In this document: positions 15,410-22,137 of the stretch, in pieces
Position numbering within the stretch: the first letter of the stretch is position 1
How the letters are laid out: every line of letters begins with the position of its first letter
Source: a virus
DNA length: 32,057 bases
Virus record (IMG/VR): IMGVR_UViG_3300032245_000464
Coordinates: 1 to 32,057 of that record
Direction: 5' to 3' (one strand)
Position numbers and translations under genes: made by a program
Notes under the pieces: generated by a model
Database searches by the model: none
Told to the model about the DNA's origin: nothing
What the model saw: the letters and a program-made list of their open reading frames with translations, nothing else

Positions 15410-15553
15410 CTACAATAACTCTATTATATACAAAACGGAATTTTTGGTCAACCAAATTGCGAGCACTGCAATCACCAGCAGTTCTACTACCGTAAATTTA
15501 GTACGATAGTATGCTTGTAATACTTTGTGTTTAATTTGATTTACCCGGTTCAT
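15410..15553 (-). CDS. 47-aa single-pass membrane peptide
   Basis: The frame starts at ATG 15553 and ends at TAG 15410. The product has a basic N-terminus (MNRVNQIKHKVLQAYYRTKF) and a hydrophobic helix (TVVELLVIAVLAIWL) followed by KNSVLYIIELL, so it should insert in the inner membrane. There is no room for a Shine-Dalgarno sequence: the -10 TATAAT of the promoter at 15559-15587 ends 5 nt before ATG, implying a leaderless message. The second promoter at 15423-15451 lies within its coding region. Candidate roles include toxin-like, lysis-timing or exclusion peptide, none demonstrated. The alternative is that this stretch is only a tandem promoter leader. Confidence 0.5.
   Translation of the reverse strand: MNRVNQIKHKVLQAYYRTKFTVVELLVIAVLAIWLTKNSVLYIIELL
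15423..15451 (-). promoter_or_regulatory. Sigma70-like promoter (inner of a tandem pair)
   Basis: On the minus strand TTGACC (15446-15451), a 17-bp spacer and TATAAT (15423-15428), starting transcription near 15416, just ahead of the AAGGAG of the 93-aa gene. The upstream half reads TTGACCAAAAATTCC, nearly the same as in the promoter at 15559. Confidence 0.88.
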
Positions 15554-15558
15554 GCTGT

Positions 15559-15587
15559 ATTATAGCACGTGGGCAATTTTTGGTCAA
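15559..15587 (-). promoter_or_regulatory. Sigma70-like promoter (outer of a tandem pair)
   Basis: On the minus strand TTGACC (15582-15587), a 17-bp spacer and TATAAT (15559-15564). It begins 4 nt after the stop codon of the virion-type gene ending at 15591. The predicted start point coincides with the ATG of the 47-aa peptide at 15553. Confidence 0.88.
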
Positions 15588-15590
15588 GTA

Positions 15591-16448
15591 CTACCCAAGT
15601 ACTACTTTTGCTCGGGCTTCAGCGGGTGTGTATTCATACTGAGCAATAGACACAGTTGGCGGGACAGCATTGGGCAGTTGGGGGATGTCGTTGTCTACTT
15701 TGATTCCAATCGCGTTGGTGCCTGCGTTGTTACCGGCTTCTAACAAAGCACCCACCATAGCCTGTCCATATTGGTTGGCTGTGTTAGCGATGCTGGTTAA
15801 GAAATCAAATGCCATACCTTCTTGACGGTCTTGTCCATATCCGGCCAATGCAGGAATAAAAGCAGTGATGGGCAATTGGGCGCCAGCAGTCAGCGTGGCG
15901 TAGTTGATACTTGCTTGAGTTTGAAACGTGGCTTCGTTGGCGCTGTGAGTGGTCATCGCAGTCCAGGCAGTGTTCAGTGTTGTGGTTGCTGTGCCCATGG
16001 CAGAGATGGCTGTGCCAATGGCAGCATCTGCTCCAGTTATCAACACTGCCAAGGCCGCATTATAAGATGCATAGGGATTTCCTGTGTTGTAAGGTGCTGG
16101 AAGATTTATTGCACCTGGCAACCCATATACATCGGTGATGAGATTTACCATATAAGAATATACAGTATTAAGTGTGGTCAGTGTGCCTGCTGTGAGTTGT
16201 GCAGAGATAGTCGAGGTAACTGTGGTCAAATCGTTGTTGTAAGGAATGCCGGCGGCTGACCCAAAAAAGTCTGTGGTTAGATATGTGCCATTGGGCCCTG
16301 ATCCTTTGGCCAAACTGTTTTGATAATATGTGGCCACAGCAGTAGGCACAGGAGTCTTAGTGCCATTGATTAAATCTAACCCTTTGAGAGTGGCTAGTTT
16401 TTTAGAATTACTAGCGGATACTGCCGCTATCTGAGAGAGTGTGGTCAT
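15591..16448 (-). CDS. Putative virion structural protein (285 aa)
   Basis: An Ala, Thr, Asn and Gly-rich protein of low charge without a recognisable catalytic motif, typical of phage tail or baseplate accessory proteins. N-terminal MTTLSQIAAVSASNSKKLAT, C-terminal VSIAQYEYTPAEARAKVVLG. It is coupled to the preceding 409-aa gene by an ATGA overlap and lies downstream of the PAAR gene. This order suggests that the three proteins belong to the same spike or baseplate assembly. Function is inferred from composition and position only. Confidence 0.6.
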   Translation of the reverse strand: MTTLSQIAAVSASNSKKLATLKGLDLINGTKTPVPTAVATYYQNSLAKGSGPNGTYLTTDFFGSAAGIPYNNDLTTVTSTISAQLTAGTLTTLNTVYSYMVNLITDVYGLPGAINLPAPYNTGNPYASYNAALAVLITGADAAIGTAISAMGTATTTLNTAWTAMTTHSANEATFQTQASINYATLTAGAQLPITAFIPALAGYGQDRQEGMAFDFLTSIANTANQYGQAMVGALLEAGNNAGTNAIGIKVDNDIPQLPNAVPPTVSIAQYEYTPAEARAKVVLG

Positions 16449-17674
16449 TGTAATATTGCCGCCAGTTGTTGTGTGGTTGTACCTGTAATGCCTTTGATCT
16501 GCTGAAATGCAATTTGCAATGCCCGGTTGGCAGCAGCGTTGGCAGGTGGAATAATTTTGGCCAAGTCATCGCAGCCAGTGGGACTCACTGAACCTGAATT
16601 CAATATAGGTGTTATGACAGAATTTACCGCGCCAGTTTCGTCGTATATTAACACAGGCCCACTGGGAGTAGGCAATGTCAAACTGCTGAAACTGGTAGGG
16701 AACAATTTCACAGGATTCAACAGGTCAGCCATGGTTTCAATACCTGGTGTAGTGCAATCCAGTATATCCAACACATCTTGCAAACAATTACCTTGCCCTG
16801 CAGATATCTGGTCATCTTGTAATCTGCTTACTACCGCGCCGAGACTGCCAGTAATTTTAGTAGTGCGAGTAATTTTAGTCAGTGCAGGATATGCTCTTCT
16901 TTGCAAAGTATCAAATTGATTTTGTGTAAGTCCAGTTTGATTGTACAGACTTTGTACATTGTCGTTTACAAGATCTGAAATGTCCTGATCTGTTAACCCT
17001 TCGGCCTTTAAGGCAGCAGTTACACAAGGAGTTGAACCATTCAACATGTTTCCACACTCGGCTAAATTTTGTAACAATCCTGCAGGGGTGCCAATGCGTT
17101 CTAGTCGAGTGAACTTGATTGCACAACCAATGTTGGCAAGGTCTGCACCAAATGCTGGAAATGCCAAATTGACCTGTGCTATGTCTCCGGTGATCAAATT
17201 GTTCATGTTGGAGAATGTGGGACCAAGATAATCATCACTGTTGGCATTGACTGCACTGTTGATGATGTTGTTTGTGAGACTGATGTATCCTTGAGCGGCG
17301 CCAAACGCCTGTGCAAACTTACCAAAGTCTCCTGAACCCAGATAGGTACTGGCCGCTGTAGTTATACTAGTAGCATAGCCTGCGTTGCCCACAGTCCATG
17401 ACACGTTGCTAGGCACTGAATCTCCCAAGGCAGGACAATAGTTTCCTGCTACATTGGCACCCAGTGTTTTGAGATTGGCTATTGTGCCTGCACTGATACC
17501 AAGACTGACATTGCTTGTGGCCTGGTTAATAGTGTATAACAAATTGGCTATGGGAGCCAGTGCATTATAACTGGCAATGCTATTGGATAGTTGTGTGTTG
17601 GCTGTGATAGCATTGCCTGAATAAAATCCCACACCTGCTGTGAGTTGTAAGGGTGTTGCTGTTGACTCTGCCAT
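16445..17674 (-). CDS. Putative virion structural protein (409 aa)
   Basis: A long protein rich in Ala, Asn, Ser and Thr, beginning MAESTATPLQLTAGVGFYSG, with scattered Cys pairs (GNCLQDVLDILDCTTPG) and no enzymatic motif. Its start overlaps the stop of the PAAR gene by one base and its end overlaps the 285-aa gene by 4 nt, so all three are co-translated. Composition and neighbourhood indicate a baseplate or tail component. The region 75-125 (NYCPALGDSVPSNVSWTVGN) could be a beta-rich domain. The specific role is unknown. Confidence 0.62.
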   Translation of the reverse strand: MAESTATPLQLTAGVGFYSGNAITANTQLSNSIASYNALAPIANLLYTINQATSNVSLGISAGTIANLKTLGANVAGNYCPALGDSVPSNVSWTVGNAGYATSITTAASTYLGSGDFGKFAQAFGAAQGYISLTNNIINSAVNANSDDYLGPTFSNMNNLITGDIAQVNLAFPAFGADLANIGCAIKFTRLERIGTPAGLLQNLAECGNMLNGSTPCVTAALKAEGLTDQDISDLVNDNVQSLYNQTGLTQNQFDTLQRRAYPALTKITRTTKITGSLGAVVSRLQDDQISAGQGNCLQDVLDILDCTTPGIETMADLLNPVKLFPTSFSSLTLPTPSGPVLIYDETGAVNSVITPILNSGSVSPTGCDDLAKIIPPANAAANRALQIAFQQIKGITGTTTQQLAAILQ

Positions 17675-17958
17675 TATGCTGCTCTCACTGTGCTAGATCC
17701 TGCCACACGACTGTGTCCGCAGGTATCTGAATCGCCATCTCTTATCACAGGTTTTCCTCCTGCACGTACTGTGCCTGAACCGCCCGAAGTCACTGCTGAA
17801 CAGTGTATGCCGCAACCAGGTTGTCCGCAGCATGGATGTGGTGTTACCCCGATACCAGGTACAACAATGGGGCGACCATTTACTCGTACAGAAGCCACAC
17901 CTGAAGTGTTGACTCCGCCTGCACCGTTTGGATCACCTTGTCGTTGTACTGCTGGCAT
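17674..17958 (-). CDS. PAAR-motif spike-tip protein
   Basis: The 94-aa protein has the repeating PAAR pattern: MPAVQRQGDPNGAGGVNTSG, VNGRPIVVPGIGV, the Cys/His-rich segment HPCCGQPGCGIHC (41-53), VRAGGKPVIRDGD and CGHSRVAGSSTV. PAAR proteins fold into a small cone with bound metal (usually three His and one Cys) and cap the trimeric spike that punctures the host envelope; T4 gp5.4 is the phage example. Its neighbours are likely spike or baseplate proteins. GGGA precedes ATG by 5 nt. Confidence 0.9.
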   Translation of the reverse strand: MPAVQRQGDPNGAGGVNTSGVASVRVNGRPIVVPGIGVTPHPCCGQPGCGIHCSAVTSGGSGTVRAGGKPVIRDGDSDTCGHSRVAGSSTVRAA

Positions 17959-17959
17959 G

Positions 17960-18259
17960 TTATCCCATTAAGATTTTATTGCGCACAGGTTTGATACCTG
18001 TTGTGGCTTCCAAATAACTGTCCCCAACGTCTTCACGCACAGGAGCGATCATGGCCACGCTAGATCTATTTACCGTGACTTCTTGCTCGGGATCTGCGGT
18101 AAACAGCGAGTTCATCAACTGTATGCCTTGCTGTCCAGGTACCACTGCTACAGGCTTGCTCAATGTATAGGTAGAGCTGTCAAGTGCTGTAATTTTTGCT
18201 ACAATTTCTTCACCATAGCCCATGCGCATGGTGTATGTGTTTCCTACTTCGATACTCAT
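17960..18259 (-). CDS. Conserved-type small phage protein (99 aa)
   Basis: MSIEVGNTYTMRMGYGEEIV is followed by alternating strands (AKITALDSSTYTLSKPVAVV) and ends with DSYLEATTGIKPVRNKILMG. The pattern of short beta-strands suggests a small barrel, perhaps Sm- or SH3-like. I recognise the type from T4-like phages, where the function is not established. Clear AAGGA 8 nt upstream; it lies 1 nt before the PAAR gene, so a virion-related or assembly function is possible. Confidence 0.65.
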   Translation of the reverse strand: MSIEVGNTYTMRMGYGEEIVAKITALDSSTYTLSKPVAVVPGQQGIQLMNSLFTADPEQEVTVNRSSVAMIAPVREDVGDSYLEATTGIKPVRNKILMG

Positions 18260-18861
18260 TCTAGTTCCTTTTTAACTATTGCCAACTGATAATTTACCAG
18301 GCCCAGTTTGAGTCTATCATAAAACATGTTTACAAAAGCATCAATACTGGCCTTGGCCCGTGCTAGATATCTTGGGTCTGCGTCCCACAAGTAATCGTCA
18401 AACAACATAACACCACCTGGACGCAACATACCAAAACACATTACTGCATCTGCTAGTGTTTCATCAGCATGATGACTGCCATCCACATAGATAAAATCAT
18501 ATTGTCGCTTGTCAACAATGAGTTGTGCCAGTGCAGGGAAACTCATGTCAGCATATACTTCCACAGTTTGTCCTGGCTTTTTAACTTCTGCAGTGTTAGC
18601 ACGAAAGATTTGTTCAATGCTGCGGTCTTCTGGAATCGAGTCCAGTGCAAATGCTGTAACAGGGCGATCAGCAAATGGATCAATACAGGTAATGGTGCCA
18701 GTATCTGACAGCATGTTTTCCAACATCCAACAACTGCTACGGCCTTCGTGGCTGCCAATTTCCAGTATGTCGTTGATGGGTTTTTCTTTTCTCAAATAAT
18801 CTTTGATGTATTCAAAGTTGACCAGGCCATTGCTGAACCAGTCGGATGTGAATTGTGGCAT
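18256..18861 (-). CDS. Class I SAM-dependent methyltransferase
   Basis: The 201-aa Rossmann protein has the SAM-binding glycine motif LEIGSHEGRSS (33-43), the acidic residue of strand 2 in ITCIDPF (Asp61) and FIYVDGSHHADETLADAV in the active region, features of the Methyltransf_24/cephalosporin-hydroxylase-like group that methylates small molecules or sugars. The segment RPGGVMLFDDYLW follows. The target is unknown; with the glycosyltransferase and aminotransferase elsewhere in the window, sugar O-methylation is one option. It overlaps glutaredoxin by 1 nt and the 99-aa gene by 4 nt. Confidence 0.8.
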   Translation of the reverse strand: MPQFTSDWFSNGLVNFEYIKDYLRKEKPINDILEIGSHEGRSSCWMLENMLSDTGTITCIDPFADRPVTAFALDSIPEDRSIEQIFRANTAEVKKPGQTVEVYADMSFPALAQLIVDKRQYDFIYVDGSHHADETLADAVMCFGMLRPGGVMLFDDYLWDADPRYLARAKASIDAFVNMFYDRLKLGLVNYQLAIVKKELE

Positions 18862-19082
18862 TACATCAACCTTTGGCGTAGTTCCTGGAATCCACCCACA
18901 TACTCATCATCCAAGAAGATTTGTGGCACTGATCGTGCAGTAGGCACTGATTCTAATAGTTGTTCACGTGTCCAGTCTTGACTGATGTTGCGTACTTCAT
19001 ATTCGATGCCTTTCATTTCCAACAAGCCTTTGGCTTGTTCGCAGAAGGTGCATTGGTCTTTTGACCATACTATTGCTTTCAT
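18861..19082 (-). CDS. Glutaredoxin
   Basis: A 73-aa thioredoxin-fold protein with the redox site CTFC (11-14), the cis-proline loop RSVPQIF (50-56) and the GG-containing C-terminal element YVGGFQEL. It reduces the disulfide of class Ia ribonucleotide reductase, whose large subunit here ends in a CESC tail. Gene order nrdB-75aa-grx on one strand supports this. The length is typical of phage glutaredoxins. AAAGGA lies upstream. It overlaps the preceding 75-aa gene by ATGA. Confidence 0.92.
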   Translation of the reverse strand: MKAIVWSKDQCTFCEQAKGLLEMKGIEYEVRNISQDWTREQLLESVPTARSVPQIFLDDEYVGGFQELRQRLM

Positions 19083-19306
19083 TTTGTTTTTCCTTTGGAG
19101 TCTAGTTTAATAATACACGGTGAATCAATACGATCCGACATGGCTTTGACACCATCTGCCCAGGTGTGCATTTTTGCTGACAACCAGTCTAAAAATTGCA
19201 CTCGCAGACAGCGATTCTTTTCTTCAATGCGTTCAAACTTGCTCATTACATTGCGAATGTTTTGAAAGTCTTCCGACTCTCGTATTGCAGGATTAGGTTT
19301 ATACAT
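19079..19306 (-). CDS. Small helical protein of unknown function (75 aa)
   Basis: MYKPNPAIRESEDFQNIRNV is followed by a charged helix (SKFERIEEKNRCLRVQFLDW) and a basic tail. Good AAAGGA ribosome site 7 nt before ATG and ATGA coupling to glutaredoxin. Its position between nrdB and glutaredoxin hints at a nucleotide-metabolism context, but no domain is recognised. Confidence 0.6.
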   Translation of the reverse strand: MYKPNPAIRESEDFQNIRNVMSKFERIEEKNRCLRVQFLDWLSAKMHTWADGVKAMSDRIDSPCIIKLDSKGKTK

Positions 19307-19315
19307 ATTTTCCTT

Positions 19316-20428
19316 TTATAAATTTGGTAGTTCATCGTAGTCCAAGCTGTCGCTCATGGCGCCGATAACATAGTTAGTTGATTCGTTCTCCTGCAGTGCA
19401 GTTTGTTTCTTGCTTGTGTCCACGTGCTTCATAAACCAAGGAATTGGTGTGCTACGCGGTGCAGGCTCCAGATACTTGATACCAATTTCTTTGAGTGCGC
19501 CCACTGCTGTGTAGTCCACAAAGTCCTTTAGGATTTGTGCATTGAGTCCAATCACAGGACCTAGCTTGAACAAATAGTCAGCCCAGGCTTTTTCTTCACG
19601 GATCACATCCAGATACATTTGATACACTTCGGCTTCACATTCTGCTTTGGCTGCGGCAAAACGTGGATCTTCTTTGACAACTTGGTTGATCATCCATGCA
19701 GTCCAGTCCTTGTGCAGGATTTCATCTTGCAGGATCAAACTGATGATGTTGCCGTTGCCAATAAAGATACGGTTCTCTACCATGGCCAATGACGTAGCAA
19801 ATGAAACCATGAAGCGGAATGCCTCTAGTGCATAACTGGCATTGAGTGCCAACCAAATTGCCTTGATATGTTCTTGTTCAAGAACCATACCTGTCATTTC
19901 ACTACTTAATTCTTTATGGCAATTTATTCTGTGTAGTTCGTCGTAGTACTTGCCCACACTGGATGCCATGTCCACAATCTCTTGTGTGTCGTGAATGGTG
20001 TTGAACACATCTTTGGGCACGTTGTAGATGTTGCGAATGATGTGCGAATAACTTCTACTGTGGATATTGGTTTCAAAGAAACTCCAGTTGTACATCAAGG
20101 CTTCCAGTTCAGGAATACCCACCACAGGAGTAAACACCTGTGCTGGGCCACGTCCTTGCAAACTATCCAATGCTGTTTGACGCAACAAGTTTGATGTAAA
20201 GATATGCTTGACTGTGTCGCTTGCATCTTTGAAGTCATTGGCGTCTTTGGTCAAGGATACTTCTTCTGGAATCCAAAAGAAGCCACGTGCTTCTTGTTCA
20301 AACTTCACAAGTTTATTGTACTTGACTTCTTCAAAGCGTTGAATTGTAACAGGACCTGCTGGGTCAAGAAACATCTTGCGATGCAGATAATCAGTTTTGG
20401 TTGAGAGATTGTATTGTGCTTGGCTCAT
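19316..20428 (-). CDS. nrdB: Ribonucleoside-diphosphate reductase class Ia, beta subunit
   Basis: The 370-aa ferritin-like protein holds the di-iron and tyrosyl radical site: Asp88 (ALDSLQGR), Glu119 and His123 (FFETNIHSRSY), Tyr127, Glu202 (YALEAFRF), Glu236 and His239 (QDEILHK). The Glu119 to His123 interval is one residue longer than in E. coli (Glu115 to His118), while the other intervals agree. The C-terminal tail (LDYDELPNL) would bind NrdA. It produces the radical for dNTP synthesis. The gene overlaps the AspH-like gene by 4 nt and is separated from nrdA by two modification-enzyme genes. No clear Shine-Dalgarno; translational coupling is likely. Confidence 0.95.
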   Translation of the reverse strand: MSQAQYNLSTKTDYLHRKMFLDPAGPVTIQRFEEVKYNKLVKFEQEARGFFWIPEEVSLTKDANDFKDASDTVKHIFTSNLLRQTALDSLQGRGPAQVFTPVVGIPELEALMYNWSFFETNIHSRSYSHIIRNIYNVPKDVFNTIHDTQEIVDMASSVGKYYDELHRINCHKELSSEMTGMVLEQEHIKAIWLALNASYALEAFRFMVSFATSLAMVENRIFIGNGNIISLILQDEILHKDWTAWMINQVVKEDPRFAAAKAECEAEVYQMYLDVIREEKAWADYLFKLGPVIGLNAQILKDFVDYTAVGALKEIGIKYLEPAPRSTPIPWFMKHVDTSKKQTALQENESTNYVIGAMSDSLDYDELPNL

Positions 20429-21222
20429 GTTTGTAAGTTGCTCATAGTTTTTAAATAATATTCTTTTTCATTGAATGGCTTGGCATATTTTTCCAATCGG
20501 TCGTCGTACAATGACCCTGGTGGCATACCGATGAATTCTCTATCTAAATCAATCATAAAGGTTAATCGATACTCATTAGACAAATTCCAAGAACTGTGTG
20601 CTAATTGATTATTAAATCCAACCAACCCACTCCAATCAACTTTTTCTCCGTTTACCTCTAAAAAAATGTCCCCCTCAGGAATAATCAGCGGTATATGTAT
20701 CCTGATATATTTTCCACTTCTATTCTCAGGGCCAGTATGTCTATGCAAAACTGTTCTTGGGCCTAGCACACTGTATAAAGATATTGGGCAGTATTCTCCG
20801 TAGTGTTTTATCAAACTCATTGCAGTAGGATATTGATTTGCCAACGAGGGATTGTCTTTTTCTAAATCATATTTTACATTATCTGCCCATGTTGGTGTGC
20901 GTGTTTCATATTTTAAAGACAAATTTTTCCAACTGTTGAGATTTTCTGTAAACTGATTTGTTTCTTGGTCAAATGTTTCAAGCAGTATTGGCTCAACGTT
21001 TTGTTGGTTTTGTACACCGTTGTATCCTTGGTAATCCCATCCCAAAGTACGAATACATCGTTCGTTAGCAAATGCTTCTTCTAAAGAATTAAACCCTGCT
21101 AAAAATTCTTCAGTTAATTTTTCTTGAAAACTCATCAGGTAATCGGCCACTGGTATCTCATGATGTTTGTATATTGCTTGTGGCCAAACAATATCATCTA
21201 AATTTGTTGAATTATCAATCAT
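20425..21222 (-). CDS. Aspartyl/asparaginyl beta-hydroxylase-like dioxygenase
   Basis: The 265-aa protein has the AspH-type core in its C-terminal half: SVLGPRTVLHRHTGPENR (151-168) with metal ligand His162, YIRIHIPL (Arg174), VDWSGLVGFNNQLAHSSW with the second ligand His209, and NEYRLTFMID with Arg219 for the co-substrate. AspH enzymes use only two His ligands, as seen here. The first 140 residues are a separate, uncharacterised domain. Family members hydroxylate Asp, Asn or peptides; the target is unknown. It lies between the PRMT-like gene (8-nt overlap) and nrdB (4-nt overlap). Confidence 0.8.
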   Translation of the reverse strand: MIDNSTNLDDIVWPQAIYKHHEIPVADYLMSFQEKLTEEFLAGFNSLEEAFANERCIRTLGWDYQGYNGVQNQQNVEPILLETFDQETNQFTENLNSWKNLSLKYETRTPTWADNVKYDLEKDNPSLANQYPTAMSLIKHYGEYCPISLYSVLGPRTVLHRHTGPENRSGKYIRIHIPLIIPEGDIFLEVNGEKVDWSGLVGFNNQLAHSSWNLSNEYRLTFMIDLDREFIGMPPGSLYDDRLEKYAKPFNEKEYYLKTMSNLQT

Positions 21223-22135
21223 ATGTTTTTTCCTTTATTGTATATGATATTTTCCCTGTGCAGAAATCGTGTTCTACCAATATTTTGCTGTTGGGTGCGT
21301 TTATCACCGCAGGATTTGCTGGTAGTTTCCAATGGCCAGTATCCAAGTAAAGTCTATCACTGCTATGTTGCATGCCTGCTCTGGGCACAATCAACACTGG
21401 TTGCTTGTCTATGTCAACTCGCAGTCGACGAACAGACTCATTCACAAACTGTGCGTTAGCATCAATCATGTATCGACCAGCATAGGTGTCGTTGGTGGCC
21501 CAGTCTATGTAAGTTGGCATGGGGGTTAGTTCTGTAACACCCTTGGGCAAACCTACTTTTGACTTGATGGGTTTATTGTATTTTTTTGACAACAACAAAT
21601 TGATGCACGACACAAATTGTGGATCAACATCCACACCTGGCGAGAACTGATGCTCTTCATGTGCTTGAATCAAATTACAAGCAACTTCTGCAGATATTGG
21701 CACAGCATATATTTCTAAGAAATATTGACCTGGCAAAAATCTCTTGCCTGGCTGCCTAGGCAGACTGTTGTACAGGCCTTCGCCCCAGATGTTGTCGTCC
21801 ACAGTCTCAGTAAACACCACGCTCTCGTTGTGATGGCATGTGTGATCATAGCGTCGATTGATCAGTGTAATTCGATCTTGCAGTTTCAACATCTTGATTA
21901 CTTCGCAGCCTAACTGATAACGATCAGCGTCTGACTCATAGGCCACAATGCTACGGGCACCATGCTTCAAGGCCAGCATGCTCAACAAACCCGTACCAAA
22001 TCCAATCTCTACACAATGTTGATCACGCACTTCGGTTAGAATCTGATCGTAGAAATGATTTCGCGAGACGTCATTTAGCATGGAGAGATATACCCCATCG
22101 TGATTTTCAAAATCAACGCGATCTAAAAAGTCCAT
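21215..22135 (-). CDS. PRMT-like class I methyltransferase
   Basis: The 306-aa protein has motif I VEIGFGTGLLSM (42-53), the ribose-binding Glu67 in VAYESD, and a double-glutamate loop with Glu110 (FTETVDD) and Glu119 (IWGEG), the hallmark of protein arginine methyltransferases. A beta-barrel-like second half follows. Phage-encoded PRMT relatives are found in T4-like phages; substrates are not known. It starts 2 nt after the nrdA stop, right after a TATAAT sequence at 22136-22141 that has no matching -35. Confidence 0.75.
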   Translation of the reverse strand: MDFLDRVDFENHDGVYLSMLNDVSRNHFYDQILTEVRDQHCVEIGFGTGLLSMLALKHGARSIVAYESDADRYQLGCEVIKMLKLQDRITLINRRYDHTCHHNESVVFTETVDDNIWGEGLYNSLPRQPGKRFLPGQYFLEIYAVPISAEVACNLIQAHEEHQFSPGVDVDPQFVSCINLLLSKKYNKPIKSKVGLPKGVTELTPMPTYIDWATNDTYAGRYMIDANAQFVNESVRRLRVDIDKQPVLIVPRAGMQHSSDRLYLDTGHWKLPANPAVINAPNSKILVEHDFCTGKISYTIKEKTYD

Positions 22136-22137
22136 GA

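Noticed and set aside
15588-15605. Direct repeat AAGTACTAC at the end of the 285-aa gene
   Set aside because: Only two short copies, partly coding; considered as an attachment-site-like or CRISPR-like repeat but there is no integrase, third copy or spacer structure.
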